From Sugiyamaella lignohabitans (taxonomy: Eukaryota; Ascomycota; Dipodascomycetes; Dipodascales; Trichomonascaceae): a DNA stretch of 64,000 nucleotides. The notes beneath the pieces are model-generated. The model was not told the DNA's origin. It worked only from the letters and a program-made list of their open reading frames with translations, and ran no database searches. How positions within the stretch are numbered: the stretch's first letter is position 1; every line of letters begins with the position of its first letter. The DNA lies in the NCBI RefSeq assembly GCF_001640025.1, contig NC_031671.1, positions 2,418,001 to 2,482,000 of the forward strand. Direction: 5' to 3'. This document shows, one piece after another, positions 10,600 to 25,200 of the stretch. Position numbers and translations under genes: made by a program.

Positions 10600-13500
10600 A
10601 TGGATTCGTTTTCACATCTGGGAAACCAGTTTGAAGTCGACTCCGATGTGCAATCAATTACCTCTGATGTGCTATACCAAGGACGTAGCAGTGGTATCAG
10701 GGGTGCTAATGGGGCACGTAGACGACGAGACTCGGACGACGATGGCGAATCCACGACCCTTGGAACCGATTTGGGAGATGATAACGATACATTGTCGCTA
10801 ATTAGTGGACGAGGAGGTGATGGAATCAACCACCTGGGTGCTATTGGCGAAGGATCAAACGGCCATGGATACGGTGCCAATGGTAACCATTTCCATGATA
10901 TCAATGGCCCAGCAGCAGGTGCTTATGCTGCTGCCACAACAAGCAATTTCCTCGATAGCGAGAGTGTTTTCGAAGACGAGATCGAGTTTGATGAGAGCAC
11001 GCTCCCAGAACACGCTTGCTCGTAAGTATTGACATAGTGGATCCCCCCAGCCCGACTCGAGCGAAGCGAGAGGAGCATCGGGGTCTGGGGCGGAGCCCCA
11101 GCCGCCGGAGGCAAAAGTCTCTAGAATAGAAACTAACAGATACCAGCTACTGTGGAATCCATAACCCATCATCAGTTGTCAAGTGTGTGACATGTAAAAA
11201 GTGGTTTTGTAACTCGAGAGGAAACACGTCGAGTTCGCACATTGTGACGCATTTGGTGAGATCGAGACACAAGATTGTTGCTCTGCACCCGGAAAGCGAG
11301 CTCGGAGACACGACTTTGGAGTGCTACAACTGTGGAAGTAAGAATGTGTTTTTATTGGGATTTATCAGTGCTAAAAGTGAGACTGTGGTGGTGATTCTGT
11401 GTAGACACCCGTGTGCTTCTGGCGGAGGAAGCGGTGGTGGAGCCGGAGGTGTCAACTGGGACACTGCGGAATGGCAGCCTCTTATTGAAGAGAGAAGTTT
11501 GCTTTCGTGGCTTGTGACAGTTCCTTCTGAAAAGGAGCAGCTCAAGGCCAGACATATTTCACCTAATGAGATATTGAAATTAGAGGAGTTATGGAGGGTT
11601 AATGTTAATGCCAAGCTCTCAGATAGTTCTAAATTTGATGAAGAAGAGATTGAAATCGCTCCAGTAGCTCTTCGTTATGACGATGCTTATGAATATCAAA
11701 GATGTTTTAGTCCACTTGTTAAAGTTGAGGCTGAATATGATAAAAGGCTTGTTGAATCGCAGACTCAAACTGATGTCACGGTTAGTTGGGATCTTGGTTT
11801 GAGTAAGAGACATTTGGTTTCATTCGTACTCAACAAGCTGGATCTGTCTGATATCAAGATTTCTCTTGGAGATGAAATCAGAGTTAAATATGAAGGTGGC
11901 AAGGCTTGGGAATCAAATGGTTACGTTGTTAAGATTCCTGATGGAGTGTCTGATGAGGTTACGGTTGAGCTCAGGTCTAGTCATGTGCCTCCTCCCACTG
12001 AGTATACCACCGACTACTCAGTTGAGTTTGTCTGGTCCAACACTACGTACTACCGTACTCAACAGGCGTTGACACGATTTGCTACCGAAGAAACTTCAGT
12101 CAGTGGTTATATCTACCATAAGCTTTTGGGCCATGATATTGAGTCTTTGCAGTTGCATGTTAATGTTCCCAGAGTATTATCTGCTCCAGGTATTGCTGAA
12201 TTGAATGCCTCTCAGCAGAACGCTGTCAAGTCAGTGCTGCAGATGCCTTTATCGCTGATTCAAGGTCCTCCTGGTACTGGTAAAACTGTCGTGTCTACTA
12301 CTATTGTGTATCACTTGGTTAAAATCACCAAAGAACCTGTCTTGGCATGTGCTCCTTCGAACGTTGTAGTTGATCAACTTGCTGAGAGATTGGAGAAAAC
12401 TGGGTTGAATGTGGTTCGTATGACTGCTCGTACCAGAGAACATCTTAGCAGTAACGTGGACCATTTGACGCTTCATAACAAGGTGGCTCAAGATAAGAAA
12501 AACACCGAACTTTTGAAGCTGATGGAGCTCAAGAACGAATTAGGCGAACTCAATGTTGCAGATGAGAAGAAGTATACCAAATTGATGAAGGCTGCTGAGA
12601 GACGGATTATTGAAAATGCCGATGTCATTTGCTGTACATGTTCCGGAGCTGGAGACGCCAGACTGAAGAGCAAAAGATTCCGCACTGCTCTTATTGACGA
12701 AAGTACTCAAGCCACCGAGCCGGAGTGTTTAATTCCTATTGTACACGGATGTAAACAGCTTGTTCTTGTTGGTGATCACCAGCAACTGGGTCCCGTGGTA
12801 ACCAACAGAAGAGTAGCCAAGGCCGGACTGTCTAAGTCGCTTTTTGAGAGGCTGATTGTGCTTGGTCATAAACCCATTCGACTTACTGTTCAATATCGTA
12901 TGCACCCAAGTCTCAGTTTATTCCCTAGTAACATGTTTTACGAGGGAAGTTTGCAGAACGGTGTGACTACTGAGGAAAGAGTTCGTCCCCAAGATGATTT
13001 CCCCTGGCCTGTTGCTGAGACTCCTATGATGTTCTGGTGTAACTTGGGTCAGGAAGAGATTTCCTCATCGGGTCTCAGTTACTTGAATAGATCTGAAGCG
13101 GCCAGCTGTGAAAAGTTGATTAGTCGTTTCTTCAAGGCTGGAGTCAGTCCTTCGCAGATTGGTGTTATTACTCCATACGAAGGACAGCGTACTTATCTCA
13201 AGCAATACATGGTTTCAGCAGGAGAAATGAATCAACAGCTGTACCGAGAAGTTGAAATTGAGTCTGTGGACGCTTTCCAGGGTCGTGAAAAGGATTATAT
13301 TATTCTCACTTGTGTTCGTTCCAATGACCATCAAGGTATTGGTTTCTTAAGTGACCCCCGTCGTCTTAACGTTGCTATCACAAGAGCCAAGTATGGTCTT
13401 GTTCTATTGGGTAACCCTCGAGTTTTATCGAAGAACTCGCTGTGGTCTCACTTGTTAAACCACTTCCGCCAACGAGGCTGTCTTGTCGAGGGTACTTTGA

Positions 13501-13943
13501 ACAATCTCCAAAAGAGTATGATTCCTCTTTCCAAGCCCAGAATGCCTTATCGTGCCAGAAGGAACATTGAGGCCGAATTCGGAAACCGCGGCATGCCTTC
13601 TCTTGACCCCTACAGAAACTTCTCTGCACCATTTGGTGCTTCTACAGATGACGCTTCTAGTATCATTTCTGCTCCATCTGCTATTGAAAGTATCTCTGGT
13701 CCAATTGGCAGCAACTTACCAATGATATTCTCACAGGGTTATGAGGTTCAAAATGAATGGCCTGGTCGTGAACCGGGCGGGGAACCTTCGTTGGACCTTC
13801 AAAACAGAGCTCTTGGCAACAGTATGAGCGAGCGAGTGGCTCAACTCTTTGAAAATCCCGAGGATGGCGATGACCATGACTCGCTGGATGACGATCTTCG
13901 CAGCGTCAGCACTGCTTTCACAAATAGTGTCGGTCTGTACTAG
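10600..13943 (+). CDS. NAM7: ATP-dependent RNA helicase of nonsense-mediated decay (Upf1/Nam7), spliced
   Basis: Exons 10600-11021 and 11147-13943 give 1072 residues. The Gly/Asp-rich N-terminus ends at LPEHACS, and splicing restores the Cys/His domain [20 protein letters not shown], continuing through the CYNCGSKN and CRHPC ligand clusters that bind Upf2. The SF1 helicase core follows: Walker A GPPGTGKT at about 514-521, Walker B variant DEST at about 658, QYRMHPSLS, and [20 protein letters not shown] with [13 protein letters not shown] near the end of RecA2. The C-terminal tail is Ser/Asp-rich. Upf1 recognises premature termination and triggers cytoplasmic mRNA decay. The 125-bp intron interrupts the Cys/His domain and contains a half GC element. 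Length is slightly above the ~970 of baker's yeast because of N- and C-terminal tails. Confidence 0.96.
11051..11113 (+). repeat. GC element E7, half copy inside an intron
   Basis: Right (CTCGAG) arm only, within the UPF1 intron 11022-11146. It ends 33 nt before the acceptor. Confidence 0.9.
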
Positions 13944-16211
13944 TTGGGATAACTCAGTATTTCTTTTCCTCTCGCTCTTAGATTGCATGAAATTACCCTA
14001 GGCTGCTTTGTATCTTCAAGTTTGTGGTCAACACAGGCGGTATACTATACCACTTGTAACGCAATTATTACATCGTCCAAGCCTTATATTTTTTTTCATT
14101 TCATTGCACTGGATGATCATATGCTATTGATTTTCATTTAAACGGCGCTGCTACCTACCGGTCTATGCTGCATTCGTCATTACCGTCTGCCTCAAGCAAC
14201 ATATCTCGACCTACTATGTAAATATCAATGCATGAGCCTGGCAAAGAGCCATCAAAATATGCTCACGGCACATTGGTCTACATTATACAAAGCCATCGTT
14301 ATTATTATTATTATCGATTCCTAAAATAGAGCTTATATGCAAACCATCGCACATATAATTATTACGGTCTTGTTGCCTCCGGCGGCTGGGGCGTTGCCCC
14401 AGACCCCATTGCTCCTCTCGCTTCGCTCGAGTCGGTTGCTTACACCCAGGACTCTCGTTCAAGTTCGTGAGATGCTTGATCTGTCGCATAGATATTGACC
14501 CTTATTCGGTAGAATACTTTCTTGGTTAGCTACATTTATTTTTTATGTACTGAACTGATGTCCGCGTCCTGTATACGTCCGTAAACCCGGACCACTGGAG
14601 GGAGGTATGTAGGGTCGCCACATTACAGCATTGAGTAGGGCCACCCGCAAAGCAACATTGGTTCGCTTTACACATTGTGTAAATAGTGCTGCCATGCCTC
14701 AGTGCAGTGGCGGGTCACACTAACGTATAAGAATGCTTTAATAAAATAAACAGTGCCATTCAAGACGTCCGATCCCTTCCTAAACTATCCCGATGATCAT
14801 AAGCGGTTAAAATGGGCAACTGTGGGCATTATAATTTTTTAAGATTCATAATGTACATACTGCATATGCAATGCGCACCTCCCGTTGAAGATTAACTATT
14901 TACCAATCAAGCTTAATCTTAGAATGGTCATTGCTAACGCTATTGGTGTATTAATTTCAAAATCAAAGATGCGCTTCTAATCAAGAAATAAAGACTAGCC
15001 ATCAAAAGGCGAAAACTCCTGTGTCTGCTGTACGAGGTCGGTGCTTATTGGATGGTTTGTCGAATTACGAAAATAGATTGTGGGGTGAATTCCTCTCAGC
15101 CCCCGACCTCCCGATTTGCTATATCCCTTCCTCATCTGGCCATTTACCTTCGGATAAACACCATCGTTGTTGAATCTTATCTGCTAATGTCCATTACAAT
15201 TTTGTCTTTTTCTTCAGAAATAATATTATAGAGACTAAAAATAGTATCCATATTATATTATAAATCTATGGTGAACCGGCGGAAAAAGATACTGGGGTGG
15301 TGCTGGTTTATTCTCATTTTCTACTACGGAGGCACTAATGTTGCTAATGGTAGCTAAAGAACTTAACTCGACTAACAAAGAGCGAAATGTCAGCCGACTT
15401 ACAAAGGCGGAGAGCTGCAGCACGGGCCCACTCAGGGTCTGGGGCAAAGAGCAGCAATGCAAGAATCTGCAGATCAGTAAAAATGCGGGACAGATTCCAA
15501 AACTTAGTTCGAATTTGGCTTGCATTGTTTATCCTTATCTGCGACATGTTGGCCGTTTCGAGGGCTCTAAGGGCGTTCTGGCCGTTGATTGTCACCGGCA
15601 GATCTTTCTGCAGCGGGAAGTTTTGTCTAGAAACTGCAGTGTAGCCAAGCGCCGTCCCGAGTTTGTCAGGTGAGAACAAGAAAAATCCGGATTTTCCTGT
15701 CAGTAATTTGCATTGTAAGACCGGCTTCTTATCCGATTTTGTGCAGAACAGAGTCGACGCGGTTAAATTCACTCGAAAAGTACTCTATGATCATCCCACT
15801 AGAACAGTGAACAGTGGTCTGTTTGTAACCATCTCGAAATTCGCAAATTCGAATCATATTTATATTCTGTTTCTATTCTCTCTGAATGATACGTGTATAT
15901 TGAATTTGAAACCCGAATTTTACTTCGTTAATTAACTCACACTAATTTGACAATGGTCCACGTATGGAAGACGATAAACGGTTAGAACGATCGATAGATT
16001 TAGCATTCGTGCATTCGTGCATATATGCATAGATCAACCACTAGTGTCACGCCTGTCTCACTCTTTACATTTGAATCAAGCACTCTCGAAGAATACTCTC
16101 AGTTCTTTACAGCCATTTAGCTACATACATTATATATATATATATATAAATCCATAATGGTGGTTCAAGGGTCAAAGTCAGGTCAAACAATCATCGGAAC
16201 CTCTCATTGTC
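13944..16211. other. Gene-poor region upstream of the giant surface-protein gene
   Basis: About 2.3 kb. It holds one half GC element (14374-14434), an ATT run near 14299-14316, and a TA-dinucleotide run at about 16131-16147 that may serve as a TATA element for the downstream gene. Open frames at 15253-15935 overlap one another on both strands and show no family features. The large upstream space fits the long regulatory regions common for cell-wall adhesin genes. Confidence 0.5.
14374..14434 (-). repeat. GC element E8, half copy
   Basis: Left arm with the CTCGAG module only; the arm loop is variant GTT (GGGGCGTTGCCCC). It lies about 430 bp downstream of UPF1. Confidence 0.9.
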
Positions 16212-19200
16212 ATGGTACAACCGGTACGGTCCAGTTCCTGGGTAATTGCTGCTCTAGGGCTGGCTACAGGTGTCTATGGACAATGTCCAACTCCTACTAG
16301 TAATATCAAATCGTTAATAAACGCTTTTGAAGCAGTTTCTTCTGATGCTTCTTCTTTAAGCTCTCAAGTCGCTTTGTTTACCAATAATGGTGATACTGAT
16401 GGTATCCAGAGTATCGAAACAGGTGCTGCAAACCTGTTATCGCTCTTTGATTCTGCTGTGAATGTCGCTAATGGCATTCCTTCTCTAATCTCCACTTGTG
16501 ACAGTGTCGCAGTAGTAGACGGGCTTGGGTATGCAACTGTGGAGATTGTGGGTTTAGTTCAACAGCTTTCTGAAAAGTATCCAACTTTTTCTAGCGGTCT
16601 TGTCGCTTCGATCGCTCCTTCATTTATTTCCCAAGATCTACAACAACTTCAATCTTTGTCTGCAGGATTAGAGGAGCAGTTGTATGAAATACTAGATTGC
16701 TCTGCTCTTCCCAATGCTGTAATAGATTTCTCAGATGTCAATGCTGGTCTAGCAGTGGCCGCAAGTCAGTATTCAGTAATACTACCATCGACTCCTACTA
16801 TTCCTTCCAATAATGGAGCCTGCTCATCTACAAGCTCTTCTACTACCACTGGCTCTAATCATTTGAAGGTTAATCTCATCGTAATAAGCGGAGGTCATGG
16901 TGGTGGTGGCGGTGGCGGCCCTCCTCCCACTACCAGAAGCAGCTCTGTTACTACTTCTGCAGCGACTGCAGTTGGTGTCACTATTACTGAGACTACCTGC
17001 TCTGGTACTGCCGCCGCTACTTCGATAGTTTCATGTCCTTCCCCCACTGGTGCCGTTTTGAACTTAGTTACAACTATTAATGATGCTAGCCAGCTCGTTA
17101 GTAAGGGTGATTTTACTGATACAGCCAGCACTCTCACCCAGGCAGTGAGCACTGTTCAATCTCTCGGTACATTATCCCCATGTGACGAGGCCACAATCCA
17201 AGAGGCTCTTTCGCAGCTTATCTCTGAGCTTTCTAGCGACTTAGGTAACTTCCTCACTGAGGGCTTATCGGCTGCCAATCTTGATTCAATTGTAACCATA
17301 TTCAATGCGTTGGAAAACTTGATTTCAATACTGGACTTTCCATGCTCGCTCACTAATCCACTCCTTGCTCTTCTTGAAACTTTGGGAGGGGTCATAAATA
17401 CACTTATCACGCTGTACAATACGACGACAGGTATTCTTGCAGGCAAGATTTCCACTATTTCAAGTCCTTCCGTGGTATGTAACACAGTGGTCAGCGGATT
17501 GACGTGTATCTCAAGTATTTCCTCCACTGTGTCCTCGCCGGCTACCTCCGCAGCTTCATCCATTTCCTCAGCAGCCACCTCATCAGTTGTTTCTTCTGTT
17601 GCTTCTTCAGGTATTTCGTCAGATGCTTCTTCCGTTGCATCACTAGCTCCTTCTTCACCTGTATCTTCGGTTGTCGTAGCAAGTGATCCAGTTGCAGCTA
17701 TCAGCGTTACTGAAACCGTCTGCTCCGGCACTTCTACTGTCACTTCAGTCATCGCATGTACTGCAACTGGTGTTGTTTTGGAATTAGTAAACACTGTTAA
17801 TGATGTCGGTGAGCTACTTACAAGCGGTGATTTCAACGATGCATCCAGCACTTTGGTTCAGGCCCTCGCTACGATTCAATCATTGTCAGACCTTTCACCC
17901 TGTGACGAGGTGACTATTCAACAAGCGCTTTCACTTCTGATCACGGACATGAATCATGATCTTGGAAACTTTATTACCGAAGGGTTGTCCGCATCTGATC
18001 TCGACGCTATTGTAACCATGTACGATGCACTAGAAAGCTTGATTTCCGATCTGGACTTTCCATGCTCACTAAGCAATCCACTACTGGTGCTTCTTCAAAA
18101 TCTTGGAGGGGTCATAAATACGCTTATTACGCTTTACAATACGACGATAGGTATTCTTGCAGGCATGATCTCGACTGTTGCAAGTCCTTCCGTGGAATGT
18201 AACACCGTTGTCAGTGGACTGACATGTAGCTCAAGTGCTTCCTCAACTGTGTCCTCAGTTGCTTCATCAGCAGCTACCTCATCAGTTGGTTCTTCAGCTG
18301 CTTCTTCATATATTTCGTCAGATGCTTCTTCCGTTGTATCCTCAGCTTCTTCTTCCGTTGCATCTTCAGCTGCTTCTTCGACTGTGTCCTCAGATGTGTC
18401 TTCAGTCGCCTCTTCATTTGCTTCTTCCGTTGCATCCTCTACTGCTTCTTCAGATGTGTCCTCACTGGCTTCTTCCGTTGAATCTTCGGCTGTGTCCTCA
18501 GATGTGTCCTCAGTCACCTCGTCGGCTGCTTCTTCCGTTGAATCCTCAGCTGCGTTCTCAGCTGCGTCCTCAGCTGCTTCTTCAGCTATGTCCTCAGTTG
18601 CCTCGTCAGCTTCTTCTCTCGTTGTATCATCAGTCGCCTCGTCATCAGCTTCTTCCGTTGAATCCTCAGCTACTTCTTCAGCTGTGTCCTCAGTCGCCTC
18701 TTCAGCCGCTTCTTCTGTTGAATCCTCTGCTGTATCCTCAATCGCCTCATCAGCTGCTTCCTCAGCTGCTTCTTCAGCTGCTTCTTCAGCTGCTTCTTCA
18801 GCTGCTTCTTCAGATGTGGCCTCAGTCGCTTCGTCAGCTGTTTCCTCAGTCGCTTCGTCAGCTGCTTCTTCTGTTGCATCATCAGCTGCTTCCTCTGCTG
18901 TGTCCTCTGCTGCTTCTTCAGATGTGTCCTCGGTCGCCTCTTCAGCTGCTTCCTCTGCTGTTTCCTCAGCTGCTTCTTCAGCTGTGTCGTCAGTCGCCTC
19001 TTCAGCTGCTTCTTCTGCTGAAGCCTCTGCTGTATCCTCAATCGCCTCATCATCTGTTTCATCAGCTGCATCTTCAGCTGCTTCCTCTGCTGCTTCCTCT
19101 GCTGCTTCAGATGTGTCCTCGGTCGCCTCTTCAGCTGCTTCTTCTGTTGAATCATCAGCTGCTTCCTCTGCTGTTTCCTCTGCTGCTTCCTCTGCTGCTT

Positions 19201-22200
19201 CTTCAGCTGTGACGTCAGTCGCCTCTTCAGCTGCTTCTTCTGTTGAAGCCTCTGCTGTGTCCTCAATCGCCTCATCATCTGTTTCATCAGCTGCCTCTTC
19301 AGCTGCTTCCTCTGCTGCTTCCTCTGCTGCTTCCTCTGCTGCTTCCTCTGCTGCTTCCTCTGCTGCTTCCTCTGCTGCTTCCTCTGATGCTTCCTCTACT
19401 GCTTCTTCAGCTGTGTCCTCAGTCGCTTCTTCTGTTGAATCCTCTGCTGTGTCCTCAGCTGCTTCATCAGCTGTGTCCTCAGTCGCCTCGTCAGCTACTT
19501 CCTCCGTATCCTCCGCCTCTTCTTCCTTTGCATCTTCAGCTGCTTCTTCGGCTGTGTCCTCAGATGTATCTTCAGTCGCCTCTTCAGTTGCTTCTTCTGT
19601 TGATTCCTCAGCTGCTTCCTCAGCTGTTTCCTCAATCGCTTCTTCAGCTGCTTCCTCAGCTGCTTCTTCAGCTGTGTCCTCAGTCGTCTTGTCGGCTGGT
19701 TCTTCCGGGGCGCCCTCGGCTCCTTCTTCAACTGAGTCCTCAGTCGTCTCGTTAGTTGCTTCTTCAACTATGTCTTCAGCTCAGTCCTCAGCCGCCTCGT
19801 CGACTGCTTCTTCCGTTGCATTCCCAGTTGCTTCTTCAACTGCGTCCTCAGTCGCCTCGTCCGTTGCATCCTCAGTTGCTCCTTCAGCTGCATCATCAGT
19901 CGCCTCATCATTTGCTTCTTCAACTGTATCTTCAGCTGTGTCTTCAGCCGCCTCGTCTGTTTCTTCTTCGTCTGTATCCTCCACTGCGTCTTCAGCAGCT
20001 CCATCATCAGTCTCCCCAGGTGCCTCTTCACTTGTATCTTCGGCAGCCTCTTCAGCTTCCTCTTCAGTTGCATCTTCATCGATCGCCTCTTCTGTCTCTT
20101 CAGGTACTTCTTCCGAAGCTTCTTCCGTCGCGACCTCAGTTTCTTCTTCGGCTGCTTCTTCCACTGTTGCGTTGGCTGTCTCTTCGGCTAGCTCTTCTGT
20201 ACCGCCTTCGGTAATATCCTCAACTATCTCGCCCATTGCCTCGTCAGCTTCAGCTTCCGCCATTTTTTCTGTCAGTTCTTTAGCCCCCTCATCTGTTGTT
20301 TCTTCTACTACCTCTTCTGCTTCCACCACCTCCGTGAGCTCTTCAGCTATGGGATCATCACCACCGGTATTAACCACTGGCCACCCTCTGAGTGCCGCTG
20401 AAACGATCTGTTCTGGAACTACAACTGTTGTTACTGTGGTTGCATGCACCGCTACAGGAACTGTTTTAAGCTTGATCAATACTATAAACGAGATAGGCGG
20501 TTTCGCTGATAGCAACGACTATTCTGAAGTTGCAGGTACCCTGTCACAAACTGTTCTTACTGCCGAGTCATTGACAGACTTATCATCCTGTGATCAGCTC
20601 CTTATTTCGCAGGCTCTTTCGTCTCTTATCACCCGAATTTCTACAGATCTGAGCGATAGTACCCAGCTTTTCTTGGCTCCCGATCTTGCCACTCTAGTCG
20701 ACATATATGATTCATTGCAAACCTTGGCATCTTCTATTGGCTTTCCCTGTTACATTTCCAGTTCACTGGTGAGTGTTCTTGAGACCTTGGAAAATGTCAT
20801 CAATAACCTAATTACAACTTATAATAACAGTCCAGTTTCTAATATTTTTGGGCAAGTTTCCACAGTTCCAGGACCAATTGTAAGCTGTTCACCAGTAGGT
20901 ATTAGCACTCTCAGTTGTACCGCGTCCTCTGTTGCTTCTTCTGTCACCTCTTCCGTTTTCTCTTCGTCTTCACTTGCATCTTCTTCAGTTGCTATTTCAG
21001 CCTCCTCTATAGCTGTTTCTTCCGCTACTTCTTCATCGGCTGGATCCTCTACAGCTATCACCACATCTTCGAACGACTCCTCTTCTTCAGAAGCTTCAGC
21101 TACAGTATCTACATCTGCTGAGTCTTCTGTCCCCAGTTCATCTGGAGCACCATTCACAGGCGAGTCTTCTGCTGTCTCTTCGTCTGTAGTGATTATTTCC
21201 TCTGCTGAACCTTCCTTCCCCACATCGTCCTTCGCTCCATCCTCTTCATTTGTCTCAGTGGCTTCTGCTGAGTCATCTGTCCCTGGCCCATCCAGCGAAC
21301 CTTCTGCTGTTACTTTTTCCGCAACGATTTCCTCTGCTGAATCTTCCTTCCCCAATTCATCTTTCGCTCTATCTTCCTCGTTTACATCAGTAGCTTCGGC
21401 TGAGTCCTCTGTCCTTGGCTCATCCGTTGTACCAAACTCAAGCGAGTCTTCTGCTTCTGCAACATCCGCAGCTCCTTCTGTTGAATCATCCTTCGTCCCA
21501 TCCACTTCGTTCCTATCAGTAGCTTCTTCCTCAGAGTCCTCTGTCACAGGTGCATCCGCAGCATCCTTGTCGAGCGAGTCGTCTGCCGTTCCTTTTTCGG
21601 CAGCAATCTCAGCGAGTTCTTCCATATCCGCAGCCCCTACGTCATCTGTAGTTGCCTCTTCTGCAGTCACATCATTAAGTTCTATGGCCTCATCTGGTGG
21701 ACCCTTCTCCAGTGAATCTTCTGCTGTCGTTTCTTCCGCAACGATTTCCTCTGCTGAATCATCCGTCCCCCCGTCATCCTTCGCTCCATCGTCCTCCTTT
21801 ACATCAGGGGCTTCTTCCGCAACAATTTCCTCCGTTGAATCTTCCTTCCCCGTATCGTCCTTCTCTCCATCCTCATCGTTTACATCAGTAGCTTCTTCTG
21901 CTGAGTTCTCTGTCCCAGGCTCATCCGGTGCACCATTCTCTAGTGAATCTTCTGCTGTCCTTTCTTCCGCAACCATTTCCTCTGCTGGATCTTCCTTGCC
22001 AGTATCTTCCTTCGCTCCATCCTCTACGTTCGTCTCAGTTGCTCTTTCTACTGAGTCCTCTTCATCTGGTTCTTTCCCTTCGTCCCTAGTGATTTCCTCT
22101 GTTGAATCCTCCTTCCCCATATCGTTCTTCGCTCCATCCTCCTCGTTGACATCAGTAGCTTCTTCGGCTGAGTCCTCTGTCGCTGGCTCATCGAGTGTAC

Positions 22201-25200
22201 CAGTCTCCAGTGAATCTTCTTCTGTCCCTTCGTCTGTAGTGATTTCCTCTGTTGAGTCTTCTTTCCCATCATCGTCCTTTGCTCTATCGTCCTCGTTCGT
22301 CTCAGTTGCTTCTTCAGCCGAATCCTCTGTCGTTGGCTCATCGAGTGTACCATTCTCCAGTGAATCTTCTGCTGTTCCGTCTTCCGCGATGGTTTCCTCT
22401 GCTGAATCTTCGTTCCCCGTTTCATCTTTCGCTCCATCCTCCTCGCTTACATCAGAGACTTCTTCTGCAGAGTCGTCGTTCCCTGGTTCATCTGGCGTAT
22501 CATTTTCAAGCCAACCATCTTCTTTGGCAGTAGCTTCTTCTGCTGTTCCTACATCTTTGTTAGCGTCAATAATTTCTACTGAATTATCTATCCTTGCCTC
22601 GTCTATCACTCCTGTTTCCACGACAACTTCGGTAGCTTCCGTACCTCTCTCCTCTGGCGGACCGTTTTCAAGCGAGTTATCTCTTGCACCTTCTTCAACA
22701 GGAATCTCAGCAGCTTCTTCTGCTGTATCCTCTATCCATGCTTCCTCTGTACTAACCTCAGTCGCTTCTTCTGCTGAATCAGCTTCTGGCTTAAGTTCCT
22801 CCTCTCTATCATCTAATGTACCCGTTTCTGAGAACTCGTCATCGGCTTCTTCAGTGGAGATTTCTTCTGTTTCATCGGCAGTTGTATCATTAGTGTCGTC
22901 TGTCGTCCCTACCTCTGTTGAGTCGTCAGTTGTATCTTCTCCAATACAGTCAGTAGCTTCTTCCGCTGAGTCTTCTATACCAGTATCGTCAGTGGTCTCT
23001 ACTGTTTATTCTTCTGAAACAACATTTAGTGTGGCAGGTTCATCTGCTTCAACAACCATCTCGGTCGAGTCTTCTACGCATTCTACTACTGCCTCCACAT
23101 TTGAGTCATCTGGAATCTTGTCTTCTGGAATAACCTCAGTGGCTTCTTTTAGTGCTTCATCTGAGGTGGCAGTAACCTCAGCAGCATCTTCAAATAGTGC
23201 TATCGAGTCGTCTGTAGCTTTCTCTTCCGTTGTAACATCAGCAGCGTCTTCTGCTAAACCATCTACTTCCAGGTCACCGACATCCACTGAGCCTTCCGCT
23301 TCCGAGTCTTCTAATTCAGAATCAACATTAAGTGCTTCTGTTGGTATAACCAGTTCTACCCCCAGTCCTGTCTCGTCGATGATAGCCTCTACTGAATCGC
23401 TGTTTACCAGTTCTCAGTTATCCAGCACAATTTCGTCTTCTCCATTGGCTTCGTTTGGTTTATCTAGTGCACCGTTCGCTAATAGTAGTAGCACTAGGGT
23501 CAGTTCTACTAGTTCCTTCATTTCCTCCACAATCCTCCCGACCACCTCAACACAAGTTAATCCATCGATTAGTTCCGGAGCATCTACATCTACTGCCTCA
23601 GAGGGATCGTTTTCAGGATCTTTAACATCTGGTTCCCAATCATCGGAACCAGCATTTTCTAGCTCTTTGTCTCACTCTACGATGGTATCTGGGCACCAGT
23701 CTGTTGGACCGCAATCAACTGAAGTTCAATCTATTGGTGGAAAATCAAGCCAACTTCAAAGTAGTACATCTCATTCCACAGTGGCCTCGAGCTCTCCATT
23801 GATAAGTTCACCTTCTGCTACAAGTACAGCTGTCTCATCTGAATTTGTTTCCACCGCTATGAGATTGGAATCATCAGGAGCCGTTATTTCAAAAACGACA
23901 TCCATTACGACTGCAGTCGTTAGCCCCAGTCTTGCTGCCAGTTCAACTAGTAGTGAAAACTTGGGTTTGAGTTCTGTGAATTCCGTCTTACCTTTTACTT
24001 CCTCATTCTCTACCCCTAGCTCTCCATTGGCTTCTATCACACCGGCTCCCAAATCTTCGTCTGCTTTTACCTCCACCACTATTCCTCCCTCTACTTCTCT
24101 AACACCTGCCGGAGCTGTTGATAGTGCGCTGGCTGTAATTGCGTCAGCAAACGAAGGGCTTCTGGCATCATTGGAAGCGTTTCCTCTTAGTCCTATGGCG
24201 GTTGAAATAGCAGTCCAGAATTTCATAAACTCTCTTGAGCAGCTGATTGTCAACTTGGCGGAACTTCTCGCTGCACCACTCGCTAAAAGGGCTGATACAC
24301 AGGATCCTACTGCTACTAGTGCCGCCCTTCAAGGTGTTCAATCCGTGGCAACTGCTATCGGTTATTTGGATCAGTTCCACAGTAGACTTGTTTCAGTAAG
24401 CATAACAGCTACTATTGCAGGCGATATTCAACAATTGGTAACACTTGCTGAGCAAATCTTGGATGAAGCTGGTATCGATTGTCAGGATGGCGGTTTGAAT
24501 GCGGCCATCATCGAGGCAAACTCCGTATACGGTCTTTCTATGTCACCACTAGTTCAACCTTCCACATGTGTCCCAAATAGTGCTGGAACAGCCACATCGT
24601 CTGGAGCCGGTCTCACAAGCAGTCTCCCGTCTAGCACATTTGGAGCAGGGTCTCTTACAAGCGGAGGACTATCAGCAACTCAATCGGCAACATCATCATC
24701 TGGAACCGTTCTCAGTAATTCTGGATCTGGGTCACCAACAAGCGGAGTATCAGAAGCTGGATCAGCATCATCGTCTGAAATTGTTAGTAGTCCCACGTCA
24801 ATCACCTCTGGAGCTGGGCCTCAAGCAAGCGAAGTATCGGCATCTGCAACTACTAGCACCTCTACACTTGGCACAGGAATATCCGCAATTGCAAGCGCTA
24901 GTACCGGCTCTTCTCCCACAGGCGAAAATACTCCATCATCGGTTCAAGTCTCTACTTCGAATGTGGCACTCACGACAGTTCGCAGCATCCAAACACACAC
25001 GGTACCATACTCTACTTTCAGTGGGAGCACTTTGTACAGTACATTCACTGAAGAAATCACAAAGGTAATCCCTTGTGAAAAGTGTACACAGACCTCCATA
25101 GAGCCAGTTTCTTATACTACAGTCACCAGCTTGACCACTGTGACCGTACCTTGCTCTACTTCAGCAGGTAAGACGTTCTACACCACCTCTGTTGAAAGTG

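Noticed and set aside
15253..15935. Overlapping 85-142 codon frames on both strands
   Set aside because: They contradict one another, show no domain features, and are likely chance in a gene-poor region.
18235..20214. Several overlapping frames encoding Leu/Gln/Pro or Lys/Gln/Arg runs
   Set aside because: Shadows of the coding minisatellite, whose units lack stops in other frames.
20819..22621. A 600-codon open frame on the minus strand inside the surface-protein gene
   Set aside because: It is Glu/Asp/Thr low-complexity sequence produced by reading Ser codon repeats on the opposite strand. The plus strand has signal peptide, Cys-containing domains and GPI tail; the antisense frame has no independent features.
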